A stretch of DNA of 8,817 nt. Source: an uncultured Bacilli bacterium. GTDB taxonomy: Bacteria > Bacillota_I > Bacilli_A > RF39 > UBA660. Positions 1 to 6,790 of this stretch are shown here, piece after piece. A program made the position numbers and the translations under genes. The notes below the pieces were generated by a model that worked only from the letters and a program-made list of their open reading frames with translations, made no database searches and was not told where the DNA came from. The stretch covers positions 1-8,817 of the forward strand of contig CALVJI010000050.1 of NCBI GenBank assembly GCA_944332105.1, read 5' to 3'. Every line of letters starts with the position of its first letter. The stretch's first letter is position 1.

Positions 1-3
1 GAA

Positions 4-46
4 AAAATAGTGGCTGATTATATTTATCATTAATAGTCACTATTTT
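4..46. terminator. Long hairpin with flanking A- and T-rich tracts, terminator-like
   Basis: Bases 4-16 pair with 34-46 to give a stem of about 13 pairs: nine uninterrupted Watson-Crick pairs (AAAATAGTG against CACTATTTT), then G-T, C-G, T-A and G-T, closing a 17-base AT-rich loop. A-rich sequence precedes it and T-rich sequence follows, so it could end transcription in either direction, most simply for a gene left of the window. The loop is longer and the stem poorer in GC than in a typical intrinsic terminator. An end of a small mobile element or an operator is also possible. Confidence 0.45.
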
Positions 47-77
47 CTATTTTGCCCCGGAAAAAAATTTACACCCT

Positions 78-320
78 ATGATGAATGTATTTACCAGTTT
101 GACTAACCCATGCCCAAAATGCAAAATAGGCGTCAAACCATTTAATGAAAATGGAGATGCTTATGCAGGTATTTCTTTACAACTTGGAGAAGAAGAGGCC
201 TTTGTAGGTCATGATGGTAGTTCTTGGACCGGAAATTACAGACTCGGATTCATGAGAGAAGATTTCACATTATTAAATACTACTATATCAGCTATATGGT
301 ATTTAAATAGAGAAGCGTAA
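78..320 (+). CDS. Small ORF with CPKC motif, function unknown, possibly a gene remnant
   Basis: This is an 80-codon frame that I do not recognise. It starts with two consecutive Met codons, has a CPKC pair at residues 12-15, and continues with a mixed polar and aromatic sequence (DAYAGIS, GHDGSSWTGNYRLGF) ending in AIWYLNREA. There is no membrane span in the part after Met. No ribosome binding site lies before position 78: the preceding bases are AAAAAAATTTACACCCT. The frame is open back to base 18 without an ATG, GTG or TTG. The missing start signal suggests either the 3' remnant of a longer gene or a chance frame. It sits 45 bases before the ABC operon on the same strand, so a small cargo or cognate peptide of that transporter is an alternative. 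It lacks the features of a classical lantibiotic or double-glycine leader. Confidence 0.35.
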   Translation: MMNVFTSLTNPCPKCKIGVKPFNENGDAYAGISLQLGEEEAFVGHDGSSWTGNYRLGFMREDFTLLNTTISAIWYLNREA

Positions 321-351
321 CTATACTATTCTGTTTATCTCTTGATTAATT

Positions 352-360
352 AAGGTAGGT
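352..360 (+). promoter_or_regulatory. Ribosome binding site of the first ABC operon gene
   Basis: AAGG at 352-355 and AGGT at 357-360 lie 10 and 5 bases before the ATG at 366. They support that ATG as a genuine start. A TATACT hexamer at 322-327, just after the stop of the preceding ORF, could be a -10 element for the operon. I see no convincing -35 at the right distance, so I do not call a promoter. Confidence 0.55.
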
Positions 361-365
361 AAATT

Positions 366-1271
366 ATGAGAAAATTCATAAAAAATAACTGGTTATTTAT
401 GATAATTTTTGTCGCCGTAAGTTTTTTCGTTGTTTTAAAATGTACTGAAACTGTAAATAATTTTTCAAAATTAAATGAAAACCGTGAACAGATCATAAAT
501 TTTTGTCAAGAAAATATGAATTCGGGAACATCCGATTATGATGAATATTGCACAAAAATTCTTGAAGAAAAAAATATTAAAGTGGATTTTTATACAGTAC
601 TCACAGATATTCTATTATATGGAATTCATATTTTAAATGGAGTAGCCTTTTTGATTTTAATAGTTCCAACGTTATATGGTCTCAATAAAGTTTTAAAAGA
701 AAAAGTACTTATTCATTTACTTGTTCGGATGAGTTATAAAGATTTTTTAATAAAGTTTTTTAAAAAGGCATATAGATATGTTTGGATTCTTCCATTTATA
801 GCTATATTGGTTTTAGGATTTAGTTCAATTAATACTACCTTTGATCCTGCATATTCAATATTATATGAGACTTCCAAATGGACGACAAGTCTAATATACA
901 ATCCTATAATTTTTTGCACACTTTATATCTTAAATATATGCATGTATTCTTTTATATTTGTAAATATTGCTTTGGTAGTATTAAGAAAAAACCAGCGCTA
1001 TATATTAGCAATTTTATATTCTTTTATAACGTATGTAGGGATTGAATTGTTTTTTGAAGTTGTAGTAAATAGTCTTTTGTTTCAACTATTATTGAAATCC
1101 GACATTGGTTATGTATTTAATATAATGAATTTATTTACGTTTAGCGATATGAACGGAATTATTACACTTATGATTTTTACATTTATAATGTTTATGTTAA
1201 GCTTCATTGCTGTTTATTTTACATATAGAAATAAAGAAAAATTAATTATAGATTGTGAAAAAAATAGTTAG
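366..1271 (+). CDS. Six-span membrane protein, probable ABC-2-like permease subunit
   Basis: A 301-residue integral membrane protein with about six hydrophobic segments, near residues 9-25, 79-101, 137-153, 180-206, 211-241 and 264-286. The first span is followed by a polar stretch (about 27-75), probably outside the membrane, containing Cys47 and Cys62, with Cys26 at the membrane edge. The cytoplasmic side shows Lys-rich loops (for example FLIKFFKKAYR), and the tail is polar and charged. One large N-terminal external loop followed by a bundle of spans is common in ABC-2 type permeases and peptide-resistance transporters. It lies 11 bases before the ABC ATPase gene on the same strand, so a shared operon and complex are likely. 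The assignment rests on topology and context; I see no family-specific motif. It is much poorer in GC than the genes after 3278. Confidence 0.7.
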   Translation: MRKFIKNNWLFMIIFVAVSFFVVLKCTETVNNFSKLNENREQIINFCQENMNSGTSDYDEYCTKILEEKNIKVDFYTVLTDILLYGIHILNGVAFLILIVPTLYGLNKVLKEKVLIHLLVRMSYKDFLIKFFKKAYRYVWILPFIAILVLGFSSINTTFDPAYSILYETSKWTTSLIYNPIIFCTLYILNICMYSFIFVNIALVVLRKNQRYILAILYSFITYVGIELFFEVVVNSLLFQLLLKSDIGYVFNIMNLFTFSDMNGIITLMIFTFIMFMLSFIAVYFTYRNKEKLIIDCEKNS

Positions 1272-1282
1272 GGGATGATCAT

Positions 1283-1918
1283 ATGATAGAGATAAGAAAT
1301 GTATGCAAAAGTTTTAAAAACAATATCATTTTAAATGATATCAATATGAAGCTTGAGGAAGGAAATATTTATGGATTCGTAGGTAGAAATGGTTCAGGAA
1401 AAACAGTTTTATTAAAAATAATCTGTGGATTGTATATGCCTGATAGTGGTAGTGTTTTATTTGATGGCGAAAATTTTAATGAATTTAATAAATTTGTACC
1501 AAATCTTAGAGCTTTAATTGAAAAACCAACGTTTTTTTCAGATTTGACTGGTTATGAGAATTTAGAAGCACTTGCTAGAATTCAAAATAAAATAGGAAAG
1601 GCGGAAATTGAAGAAGCATTAAAAATAGTAAATTTATATAATGAAAAAGATAAAAAATTCTCAAAATATTCTTTAGGAATGAAACAAAAACTGGGTATTG
1701 CTCAAGCCATAATGGAAGATCCAAAAATATTAATACTTGATGAGCCTTTTAACGGAATAGAAAATGAAACAGTTTTAAAAATATCAAAATATTTACTAGA
1801 AGAAAAAAGTAAGGGAAAGATTATTATTATTAGTAGCCATATTATGGAAGATTTAAATAATCTTTCGGCGACCCTTTATCTTTTTGATAACGGGAAGGTA
1901 GCAAAAATGTATGAGTAG
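1283..1918 (+). CDS. ABC transporter ATP-binding protein, LanF/BcrA-like immunity type
   Basis: A 211-residue cytoplasmic ATPase that would power transport by the adjacent membrane proteins. Visible motifs in order: Walker A GRNGSGKT (34-41), a Q-loop region LIEKPTFFSDLTGYENL with Glu80 where most ABC proteins have Gln, a degenerate signature YSLGMKQK (129-136), Walker B ILILDEP with Asp153 and Glu154, and the H-loop His186 in SSH. A Glu in this position (the E-loop) is known from LanF subunits of lantibiotic self-immunity transporters such as NukF. The LIEKP context is also typical of BcrA-like resistance ATPases. The length fits LanF or YydI-sized proteins and lacks the C-terminal extension of long BcrA forms. 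AGGGG at 1270-1274 serves as ribosome binding site, overlapping the stop of the preceding gene. The 3' end overlaps the next gene by 8 bases. The substrate cannot be read from sequence. Confidence 0.93.
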   Translation: MIEIRNVCKSFKNNIILNDINMKLEEGNIYGFVGRNGSGKTVLLKIICGLYMPDSGSVLFDGENFNEFNKFVPNLRALIEKPTFFSDLTGYENLEALARIQNKIGKAEIEEALKIVNLYNEKDKKFSKYSLGMKQKLGIAQAIMEDPKILILDEPFNGIENETVLKISKYLLEEKSKGKIIIISSHIMEDLNNLSATLYLFDNGKVAKMYE

Positions 1919-2639
1919 AGATTTGATTTCTCCTAAAAAAATGATAATTTCTTTTTTGATTTTATCATTTGGCCTATTGGCAGCATTTATGTCTCCAACT
2001 AATGAAATGAATTTTTGGAACAAACTACTAGAAATGATTACAAATAAATGGGTGACAATAATGTTATTAGTTGCTATTGTAAATGCTACTACTTATTTAA
2101 ATTCCGATGAGCGCAAGAATGCTAATTTTTTAATTCGATTTCAGAATTTATCTTCTTTTTTAAAAAAAAATATAGATCAAATTTGGAAAATTGTATTAAT
2201 ATTTATATTATATATAATGTTTGTAAGTTTTTTTGGCTCTTTTATTTTTTGCGGACACAATAATATAGAAAATATAAACTATTTATATTATAACATACCT
2301 ATGTGGCTATATATATTGTTTTACGTATTTAAATTATATTTTTTTATGTTAGGAATGGGAATACTTACTTACTTATTGCAATTTAAATTTAGCAATTATA
2401 TTATTGTAATTTTATTAATGGTTTTTATAGCAATGATGCTAGTAGTAGAAGTATCTACTAAAATAGATGATATATACAATATGCCAATATTAATAAGTAA
2501 TTACTTTAAAATAATCGAATATTCAACTTTTTTCTTAGAAATTTTTTCGAATCTTATACAATTAATTATCATGAATTTTGTTATATTAATAATATTTAAT
2601 TATTACTCGAATAAAAAATGGAGAAGTAAAATTATATGA
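1911..2639 (+). CDS. Membrane protein, probable LanE/LanG-like ABC permease subunit
   Basis: A 242-residue, strongly hydrophobic protein with about six spans, near residues 11-28, 46-63, 91-113, 130-150, 162-185 and 212-232, and a basic C-terminus (NKKWRSK). Size and span number match the 230-250-residue permeases of LanFEG and YydIJ-type systems. Its ATG lies inside the last codons of the ATPase gene (8-base overlap), which points to translational coupling and a stable complex with that ATPase. GGGAAGG at 1892-1898 is a possible ribosome binding site, a little far at 12 bases. Base composition is extreme: the line 2401-2460 holds 14 G or C out of 60. The permease role is inferred from topology and position; no catalytic motif is expected or seen. 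Confidence 0.75.
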   Translation: MSRDLISPKKMIISFLILSFGLLAAFMSPTNEMNFWNKLLEMITNKWVTIMLLVAIVNATTYLNSDERKNANFLIRFQNLSSFLKKNIDQIWKIVLIFILYIMFVSFFGSFIFCGHNNIENINYLYYNIPMWLYILFYVFKLYFFMLGMGILTYLLQFKFSNYIIVILLMVFIAMMLVVEVSTKIDDIYNMPILISNYFKIIEYSTFFLEIFSNLIQLIIMNFVILIIFNYYSNKKWRSKII

Positions 2640-3142
2640 AATATAATTGGTTAGTTTTAAAAAGCGTTTTAAAAAATAGAACGAAAAAGCTTATAGCAGT
2701 GAGCATTGTTTTATTGATTAGCATTTTACTTCTAATTTGGTTCAATCCAGATCCCATAAGTCATCAAGATCTAGAATTGATATTGGGAATACCCAATGTA
2801 GACTCTTTAAATTTTATTGGAATCTTATGGTTTATATATCAGTTGTTTGTTTCGATTTGTGTGACCTATCTTTATTTGTCATATGATTTTCATAATTCAT
2901 ATGAGTTTGTTAAATTGAGAATCACTTTTATGAAATGCTGGATTCAAAAATTATGCATTGTTTTATTATTTATATTCATATTAAGATGCATTTATTTTCT
3001 AATTATTTTCTCTTTGTTGCATAACTATTGCACTTTTTCAATATGCGATTTTATTTTGTGTACTGGCATACACTTGTGCTCAGTTATTGTAGTAGCTTTT
3101 TTATCCATGCTATTTATGATTTTTAAAGTAAATATTGGTTAG
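2636..3142 (+). CDS. Short membrane protein, likely truncated ABC permease subunit
   Basis: A 168-residue protein with about four spans, near residues 19-36, 59-82, 101-126 and 139-163, and a basic N-terminal segment before the first span. Its ATG overlaps the stop of the preceding permease gene as ATGA, so it should be translated by coupling. It is the third membrane protein beside one ATPase, and it is shorter than the six-span partners usual in such transporters. After the stop at 3140-3142, the frame one base back stays open for another 16 codons to a TAG at 3181-3183, with a hydrophobic and aromatic reading (YWLVWRVSFFKNYYVI). One extra base near the run TTTTTAAAGTAAA at 3120-3132 would join the two. 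The stop may therefore be a frameshift, or the protein may simply be short. It is the last gene before a terminator. Confidence 0.65.
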   Translation: MKYNWLVLKSVLKNRTKKLIAVSIVLLISILLLIWFNPDPISHQDLELILGIPNVDSLNFIGILWFIYQLFVSICVTYLYLSYDFHNSYEFVKLRITFMKCWIQKLCIVLLFIFILRCIYFLIIFSLLHNYCTFSICDFILCTGIHLCSVIVVAFLSMLFMIFKVNIG

Positions 3143-3183
3143 TTTGGAGAGTAAGTTTTTTCAAAAACTATTATGTAATATAG

Positions 3184-3208
3184 AACATCCTTAAAAGATG
3201 TTTTTTTT
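3184..3208 (+). terminator. Rho-independent terminator of the ABC operon
   Basis: AACATC (3184-3189) pairs with GATGTT (3197-3202) around a 7-base loop, and the stem runs into eight T at 3201-3208. It lies 42 bases after the last permease stop and before the next promoter, so it separates the ABC operon from the redox operon. Confidence 0.8.
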
Positions 3209-3222
3209 CTGAAATTTACAGC

Positions 3223-3251
3223 TTTTGTTCTTAAAAAATCTGTGATATACT
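3223..3251 (+). promoter_or_regulatory. Extended -10 promoter of the flavoprotein/reductase operon
   Basis: TGaTATACT at 3243-3251 is a good extended -10 element (TATACT at 3246-3251). The -35 region is weak: TTTTGT at 3223-3228 gives a 17-base spacer, and TTGTTC at 3225-3230 gives 15. The TG extension would compensate. Transcription would start near 3258, about 20 bases before the ATG, and the ribosome binding site GAGGGGA at 3266-3272 is strong. Confidence 0.7.
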
Positions 3252-3277
3252 GTTAATAATAGAATGAGGGGATAAAC

Positions 3278-4786
3278 ATGCACAGAGAATTTGATGCAAT
3301 AGTGATTGGTGCTGGCAATGGAGGCCTAGTCGCTGCTTTAACATTACAAAAACAAGGAAAAAAAGTTCTTTTATTAGAAAAGGGAAGAGTTCCGGGTGGC
3401 TTTGCGACCTCTTTTATTCGTGGTCGTTTTGAGTTTGAAGCAAGTCTACATGAATTATGTGAATATGGCACGGCAGAAAACAAAGGAGAAGTGTACGAAC
3501 TCTTTGAAAATTTAGGAATTGCCCAAAAAATTCATGCTAAAGTCGTTCCAGAAACTTTTGCAGTTTATGCTTTAAAAACAAATGAGTTCTATGAAATGCC
3601 AATGGGCGAGGAAGCTTTCATTGCAAAAATGGAAGAATATGTACCAGGTAGTAAAGAAAGTATGCAAACGTTCTTTTCTTTATGCCGTGAAGTAAAAGAA
3701 GCGCTTAAATATTTAAATGAGACAAAGGGACATCCTGAAACGGAAGTATTAATGAGTAAATATCCACGCTTCATGGTCGTTGCACCTTATTCTCTTTTAA
3801 CCGTTTTGAAAAAAATAGGGATGCCAAAAAAAGCCATTCAAATTTTGAGTACATATTGGACCTACTTAGGTAGTCCTGCTTCCAAATTAAGCTTTTGCCA
3901 TTATGCTTCCATGATCTATTCCTACATTACGAAAGGTCCAGTAACCCTAGAAAATAGAAGTCATGAAGTCTCTTTAACGCTAAGCGAAGAATTCGCTTCA
4001 TTAGGAGGGGTGGTAAAGTATTTAACTGGTGTTAAAGAAATATTAGTAGAAAATGGGGAAGTAACAGGAGTAATTACTCAAGATAATCAAAAGTTTTTAA
4101 CGAAACACATCATCGCGAATATCTCACCAAATGAGGTCTATGGAAAAATGATTGAAAAAGAAAATGTCCCAGTTAAAGCTAAAAAACTTGTTTCTCAAAG
4201 AACACTAGGCGCGCAAGGAGTATGTGTTTACTTAGGTTTAAATAAAACTAAAGAACAATTAGGCCTTTCTAAATATGCATATTTTGTTTATGAAACTCTA
4301 GACAGTGATGTAGAATTTAAACGCATGCATTCTTTATACAATGGCAATTTAGCCGCGACGATTACAGATAATGGGGAAGATAGCTCCATTCTTTGCTTAA
4401 CAAGTCTACTGTTTGGGAATGCTTTCTCTCGTGAAGTAACCAAAGAAAATTACTTTGCGATCAAAGAACAATTAGCTGAAGACTTAATAACTTCATTTGA
4501 AAAAGCTACCCATGTTTCCCTAAGGGATGCAATTGAAGAAATTGAAATTGCCACCCCTGTAACATTTGCTAGATACGGAGGTCACCCAGAAGGCACCATT
4601 TACGGTTACCTAGCTTCTGGTTCAGATAATTTATTGCCACGAGTAATGAATGAGGAAAAAGAAGTGTACATCAAAGGTTTGCGTTTCTGCGGCGGCTTTT
4701 CTTCTCGCTTACTAGGTTACAGTTCAACGTATATAAACGGCAGAGATGAAGCCATGAAAACGATAGGAGATATGAAAAATGAGTGA
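3278..4786 (+). CDS. FAD-dependent oxidoreductase, phytoene desaturase / retinol saturase-like
   Basis: A 502-residue cytoplasmic or membrane-associated flavoprotein of the CrtI/RetSat superfamily. The N-terminus has the Rossmann FAD-binding motif VIGAGNGGLVAAL (GAGNGG at 11-16), then LLLEKGRVPGG (32-41) with Glu34 at the expected ribose-binding position. The C-terminus has the second FAD-contact region GLRFCGGFSSRLLGYSS (467-483), equivalent to the CrtI end motif. The middle part (about 90-430) would form the substrate domain. Family members desaturate, saturate or isomerise polyenes such as carotenoids and retinol. No other carotenoid gene is in view, so phytoene itself is unlikely to be the proven substrate. 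The gene overlaps by 8 bases with a [2Fe-2S] flavin reductase, which suggests electrons are delivered to this enzyme, favouring a reductive role. The length is typical for the family. The start is fixed by the strong ribosome binding site at 3266-3272. Confidence 0.85.
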   Translation: MHREFDAIVIGAGNGGLVAALTLQKQGKKVLLLEKGRVPGGFATSFIRGRFEFEASLHELCEYGTAENKGEVYELFENLGIAQKIHAKVVPETFAVYALKTNEFYEMPMGEEAFIAKMEEYVPGSKESMQTFFSLCREVKEALKYLNETKGHPETEVLMSKYPRFMVVAPYSLLTVLKKIGMPKKAIQILSTYWTYLGSPASKLSFCHYASMIYSYITKGPVTLENRSHEVSLTLSEEFASLGGVVKYLTGVKEILVENGEVTGVITQDNQKFLTKHIIANISPNEVYGKMIEKENVPVKAKKLVSQRTLGAQGVCVYLGLNKTKEQLGLSKYAYFVYETLDSDVEFKRMHSLYNGNLAATITDNGEDSSILCLTSLLFGNAFSREVTKENYFAIKEQLAEDLITSFEKATHVSLRDAIEEIEIATPVTFARYGGHPEGTIYGYLASGSDNLLPRVMNEEKEVYIKGLRFCGGFSSRLLGYSSTYINGRDEAMKTIGDMKNE

Positions 4787-5927
4787 GTTTAAAATTGGAT
4801 GGAATGCCAAGATGGACATGTTAAAATTCAAAAATCTTGGTGAAGAACGAGAAAAAATTATTGCTGAAGGAAGTAGCAAAGATCTGGAAACGATCTATAA
4901 GAGTAATACCCTTGCTAATCTATTACATCCAAAAGGAATCAAAGTAAAAGTAAGCAAAATCGTCAAAGAAACAGACAATACAAAATCCTTTTATTTAGAA
5001 CCGATGTCCTTAAATGCAATGCCTCCCTTTATGGCCGGAGAATATATTACGGTCTTAGTAAAAATTGATAATCGCATTTATAAAAGACCTTATTCAATTA
5101 GTAGCAGTCCAGACAATTTAAGTTACTATCGCATTACGATTAAACAAGAAGGCGTTGTCTCTACTTATATGTTAAAAGAAATAGCAGAAGGCGACATTTT
5201 AAATATTTTAGGTCCATTTGGTCATTTTACATACTCAAAAATTCGGGATCAAAAAGACGTTTTATTAATTGCCGGAGGCAGCGGAATTACTCCGTTCATG
5301 TCATATTTACAAAGTTCATATTTTTTAAAAAATATCAATTCTGTAACTTTACTTTATGGTGCCAAAAATGAATTTGAATTGATCTTTAAAAAAGAAATTG
5401 ATGCTATAGCATCACAAAATCCCAAAGTAAAAGTGGCGTATATTTTAAGTGAAGAAAAAAGAAGTGATTACGAATATGGTTTTATCGATGAAGAAAAACT
5501 TCGGCGCATCGGCCTCGAAAATAAATCCATTTTTTTAAGTGGACCTGTTCCTATGTATTTTTACATAAGCGAGACTTTAAAAAAATTAGATATTCCAAAC
5601 AAATACATTCGGCATGAAATTTTTACTGAAACTCCAGAAAACTTAGAAAACAAACAATTTACATTAACTGTAAAAATGTTAGATAAAACCATTACCATTC
5701 CTTGTCAAGAAAATGAAACTTTGATTACCAGTATGGAAAAAGCTCGTGCCAAAACACTTGTCCATTGTACGGTGGGAATATGTGGTTTTTGTCGAAGCAA
5801 ACTCTTATCAGGAGAAGTAAAGACCGATAATTCCCATATTCGCATGGCTGATAAAGAAGAAAATTATATTCATCCATGTGTAACTTATCCTCTAAGTGAT
5901 GTGGTAATAGAAGTTCCAATAAAATAA
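4779..5927 (+). CDS. NAD(P)H-dependent FAD reductase with C-terminal plant-type [2Fe-2S] ferredoxin domain
   Basis: A 382-residue iron-sulfur flavoprotein that passes electrons from NAD(P)H through FAD to a [2Fe-2S] cluster. After an N-terminal stretch of about 50 residues with no recognised domain comes an FNR-type FAD-binding barrel (about 53-152) with the flavin motif RPYSISSS at 103-110. The nucleotide-binding domain (about 158-275) has AGGSGITPF (165-173) and the late motif LSGPVPMY (253-260). The Fer2 domain (about 294-382) has all four cluster ligands: Cys330, Cys335, Cys338 (C-x4-C-x2-C) and Cys367. This FAD, NAD, Fer2 order is that of oxygenase and flavohaemoprotein-like reductases. 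Its ATG lies in the last codons of the upstream flavoprotein gene, so the two products are probably partners. The acceptor is inferred from context. The N-terminal extension could be a docking segment. Confidence 0.88.
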   Translation: MSEFKIGWNAKMDMLKFKNLGEEREKIIAEGSSKDLETIYKSNTLANLLHPKGIKVKVSKIVKETDNTKSFYLEPMSLNAMPPFMAGEYITVLVKIDNRIYKRPYSISSSPDNLSYYRITIKQEGVVSTYMLKEIAEGDILNILGPFGHFTYSKIRDQKDVLLIAGGSGITPFMSYLQSSYFLKNINSVTLLYGAKNEFELIFKKEIDAIASQNPKVKVAYILSEEKRSDYEYGFIDEEKLRRIGLENKSIFLSGPVPMYFYISETLKKLDIPNKYIRHEIFTETPENLENKQFTLTVKMLDKTITIPCQENETLITSMEKARAKTLVHCTVGICGFCRSKLLSGEVKTDNSHIRMADKEENYIHPCVTYPLSDVVIEVPIK

Positions 5928-5932
5928 AAAAA

Positions 5933-5960
5933 TTGACAATTATTCAAAAAAGAATATAAT
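5933..5960 (+). promoter_or_regulatory. Near-consensus sigma-A promoter
   Basis: TTGACA (5933-5938) and TATAAT (5955-5960) are perfect hexamers with a 16-base spacer. This is the strongest promoter in the window. The start site would fall near 5967. It begins five bases after the reductase stop, and I see no terminator between the two, so some read-through from the upstream operon is possible. Confidence 0.88.
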
Positions 5961-5987
5961 AGTAAAACATACGAAATGGGGGATTAT

Positions 5988-6788
5988 ATGATTACTTTAA
6001 AAAATGTTTCTACACGGGAGTTACTATCCATTCATGCGCAAAATGAAAAAAGTTTATTAACTGAAGGAATCACGTCGGTAGAAGATATCGAAGACATAAT
6101 GAAAAAGTATCCGTGGATGAATTGGGAAAGAATGGAACTGGATTTAAAAAGAGTAAAAAAAGAACTAGAAGCTACAAATCAAAAAGAAGTTGAGCCAGAA
6201 ATATATCATACAGCTGGGTATACTTCTTATGGTTTATATGAACAAGATCTATTAAACTATGGAGATGTTTTATTACTGGGAAGTCCCACAAATTATATGT
6301 CTAAATATTTATCATTAAAAACAAAGAGTATTGCTCAAATAAAAGAAGATTTAGGACACACTTTAGCCAATGGAAAGAATGTGGTCTGTAATTACACTTC
6401 AGCTTATCGCGGAATTGGTTCAAGAAGCATTCCACATATTATAAAAGCTATTGAAATGTATGAAGAGCAAATTGAAAGACAAGCTAAATTAGCCCCTACA
6501 TCTACAGCTAATTTATTTGAATTAAATCAAGCAGAAAAAAGAAAAATAACAAGAGAAGTCTATCAAGATATCATTCTATATTTAATTGAAAATACCAAAG
6601 AAAGACTAGTTTGGAGCAATCTAACAGAACCTCAAAGAAGAATGTATATTGCATCTATCTATCGCCAAAAAGAAAATGATACCAAAAAACATTTAATTAC
6701 TTATATTTCTAATTACACGACTTTAAAAGAATTAGAAGATATAGCTAATCATAAAATGAATGTTTTACAAAGATTTATTGTACGTTAA
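5988..6788 (+). CDS. Conserved-looking soluble protein of unknown function, about 266 residues
   Basis: I do not recognise this protein. I place its start at the ATG at 5988 rather than at the in-frame ATG at 5976. The run GGGGG at 5978-5982 is a ribosome binding site 5 bases before 5988, whereas 5976 lies only about 10 bases after the predicted transcription start with no binding site. It has no signal peptide or membrane span. The N-terminal third is charged and probably helical (MNWERMELDLKRVKKELEA). The middle has a Gly/Tyr-rich part (YHTAGYTSYGLYEQ) and NYTSAYRGIGSRSIPHIIK. The C-terminal 90 residues are again charged and probably helical (TEPQRRMYIASIYRQKEND). It is a single-gene unit with its own strong promoter and terminator, next to but not in the redox operon. 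A nucleic-acid-binding, regulatory or scaffold role is compatible with this, but nothing proves it. Confidence 0.75.
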   Translation: MITLKNVSTRELLSIHAQNEKSLLTEGITSVEDIEDIMKKYPWMNWERMELDLKRVKKELEATNQKEVEPEIYHTAGYTSYGLYEQDLLNYGDVLLLGSPTNYMSKYLSLKTKSIAQIKEDLGHTLANGKNVVCNYTSAYRGIGSRSIPHIIKAIEMYEEQIERQAKLAPTSTANLFELNQAEKRKITREVYQDIILYLIENTKERLVWSNLTEPQRRMYIASIYRQKENDTKKHLITYISNYTTLKELEDIANHKMNVLQRFIVR

Positions 6789-6790
6789 AG

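Noticed and set aside
52..82. Possible promoter TTGCCC and TATGAT
   Set aside because: The spacer is 19 bases, the -35 is poor, and the -10 would coincide with the ATG of the small ORF; not strong enough to call.
78..320. Lactococcin 972-type or double-glycine-leader bacteriocin
   Set aside because: No signal peptide after a credible start, no GG or GA processing site and no matching C-terminal pattern; proximity to an immunity-like transporter is not enough.
734..919. 61-codon minus-strand frame
   Set aside because: It is antisense to the first membrane protein gene, with no ribosome binding site.
3253..3774. Minus-strand frames of 76 and 61 codons
   Set aside because: They lie opposite the flavoprotein gene and promoter and show no domain or start signal; they are shadows of the plus-strand coding bias.
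3278..4786. Carotenoid biosynthesis cluster
   Set aside because: Only the CrtI-like fold is present; no phytoene or dehydrosqualene synthase or prenyl transferase is in the window, so naming it crtI or crtN would overreach.
5725..5919. 64-codon minus-strand frame
   Set aside because: It is antisense to the [2Fe-2S] domain of the reductase, whose four Cys ligands show the plus strand is the real coding strand.
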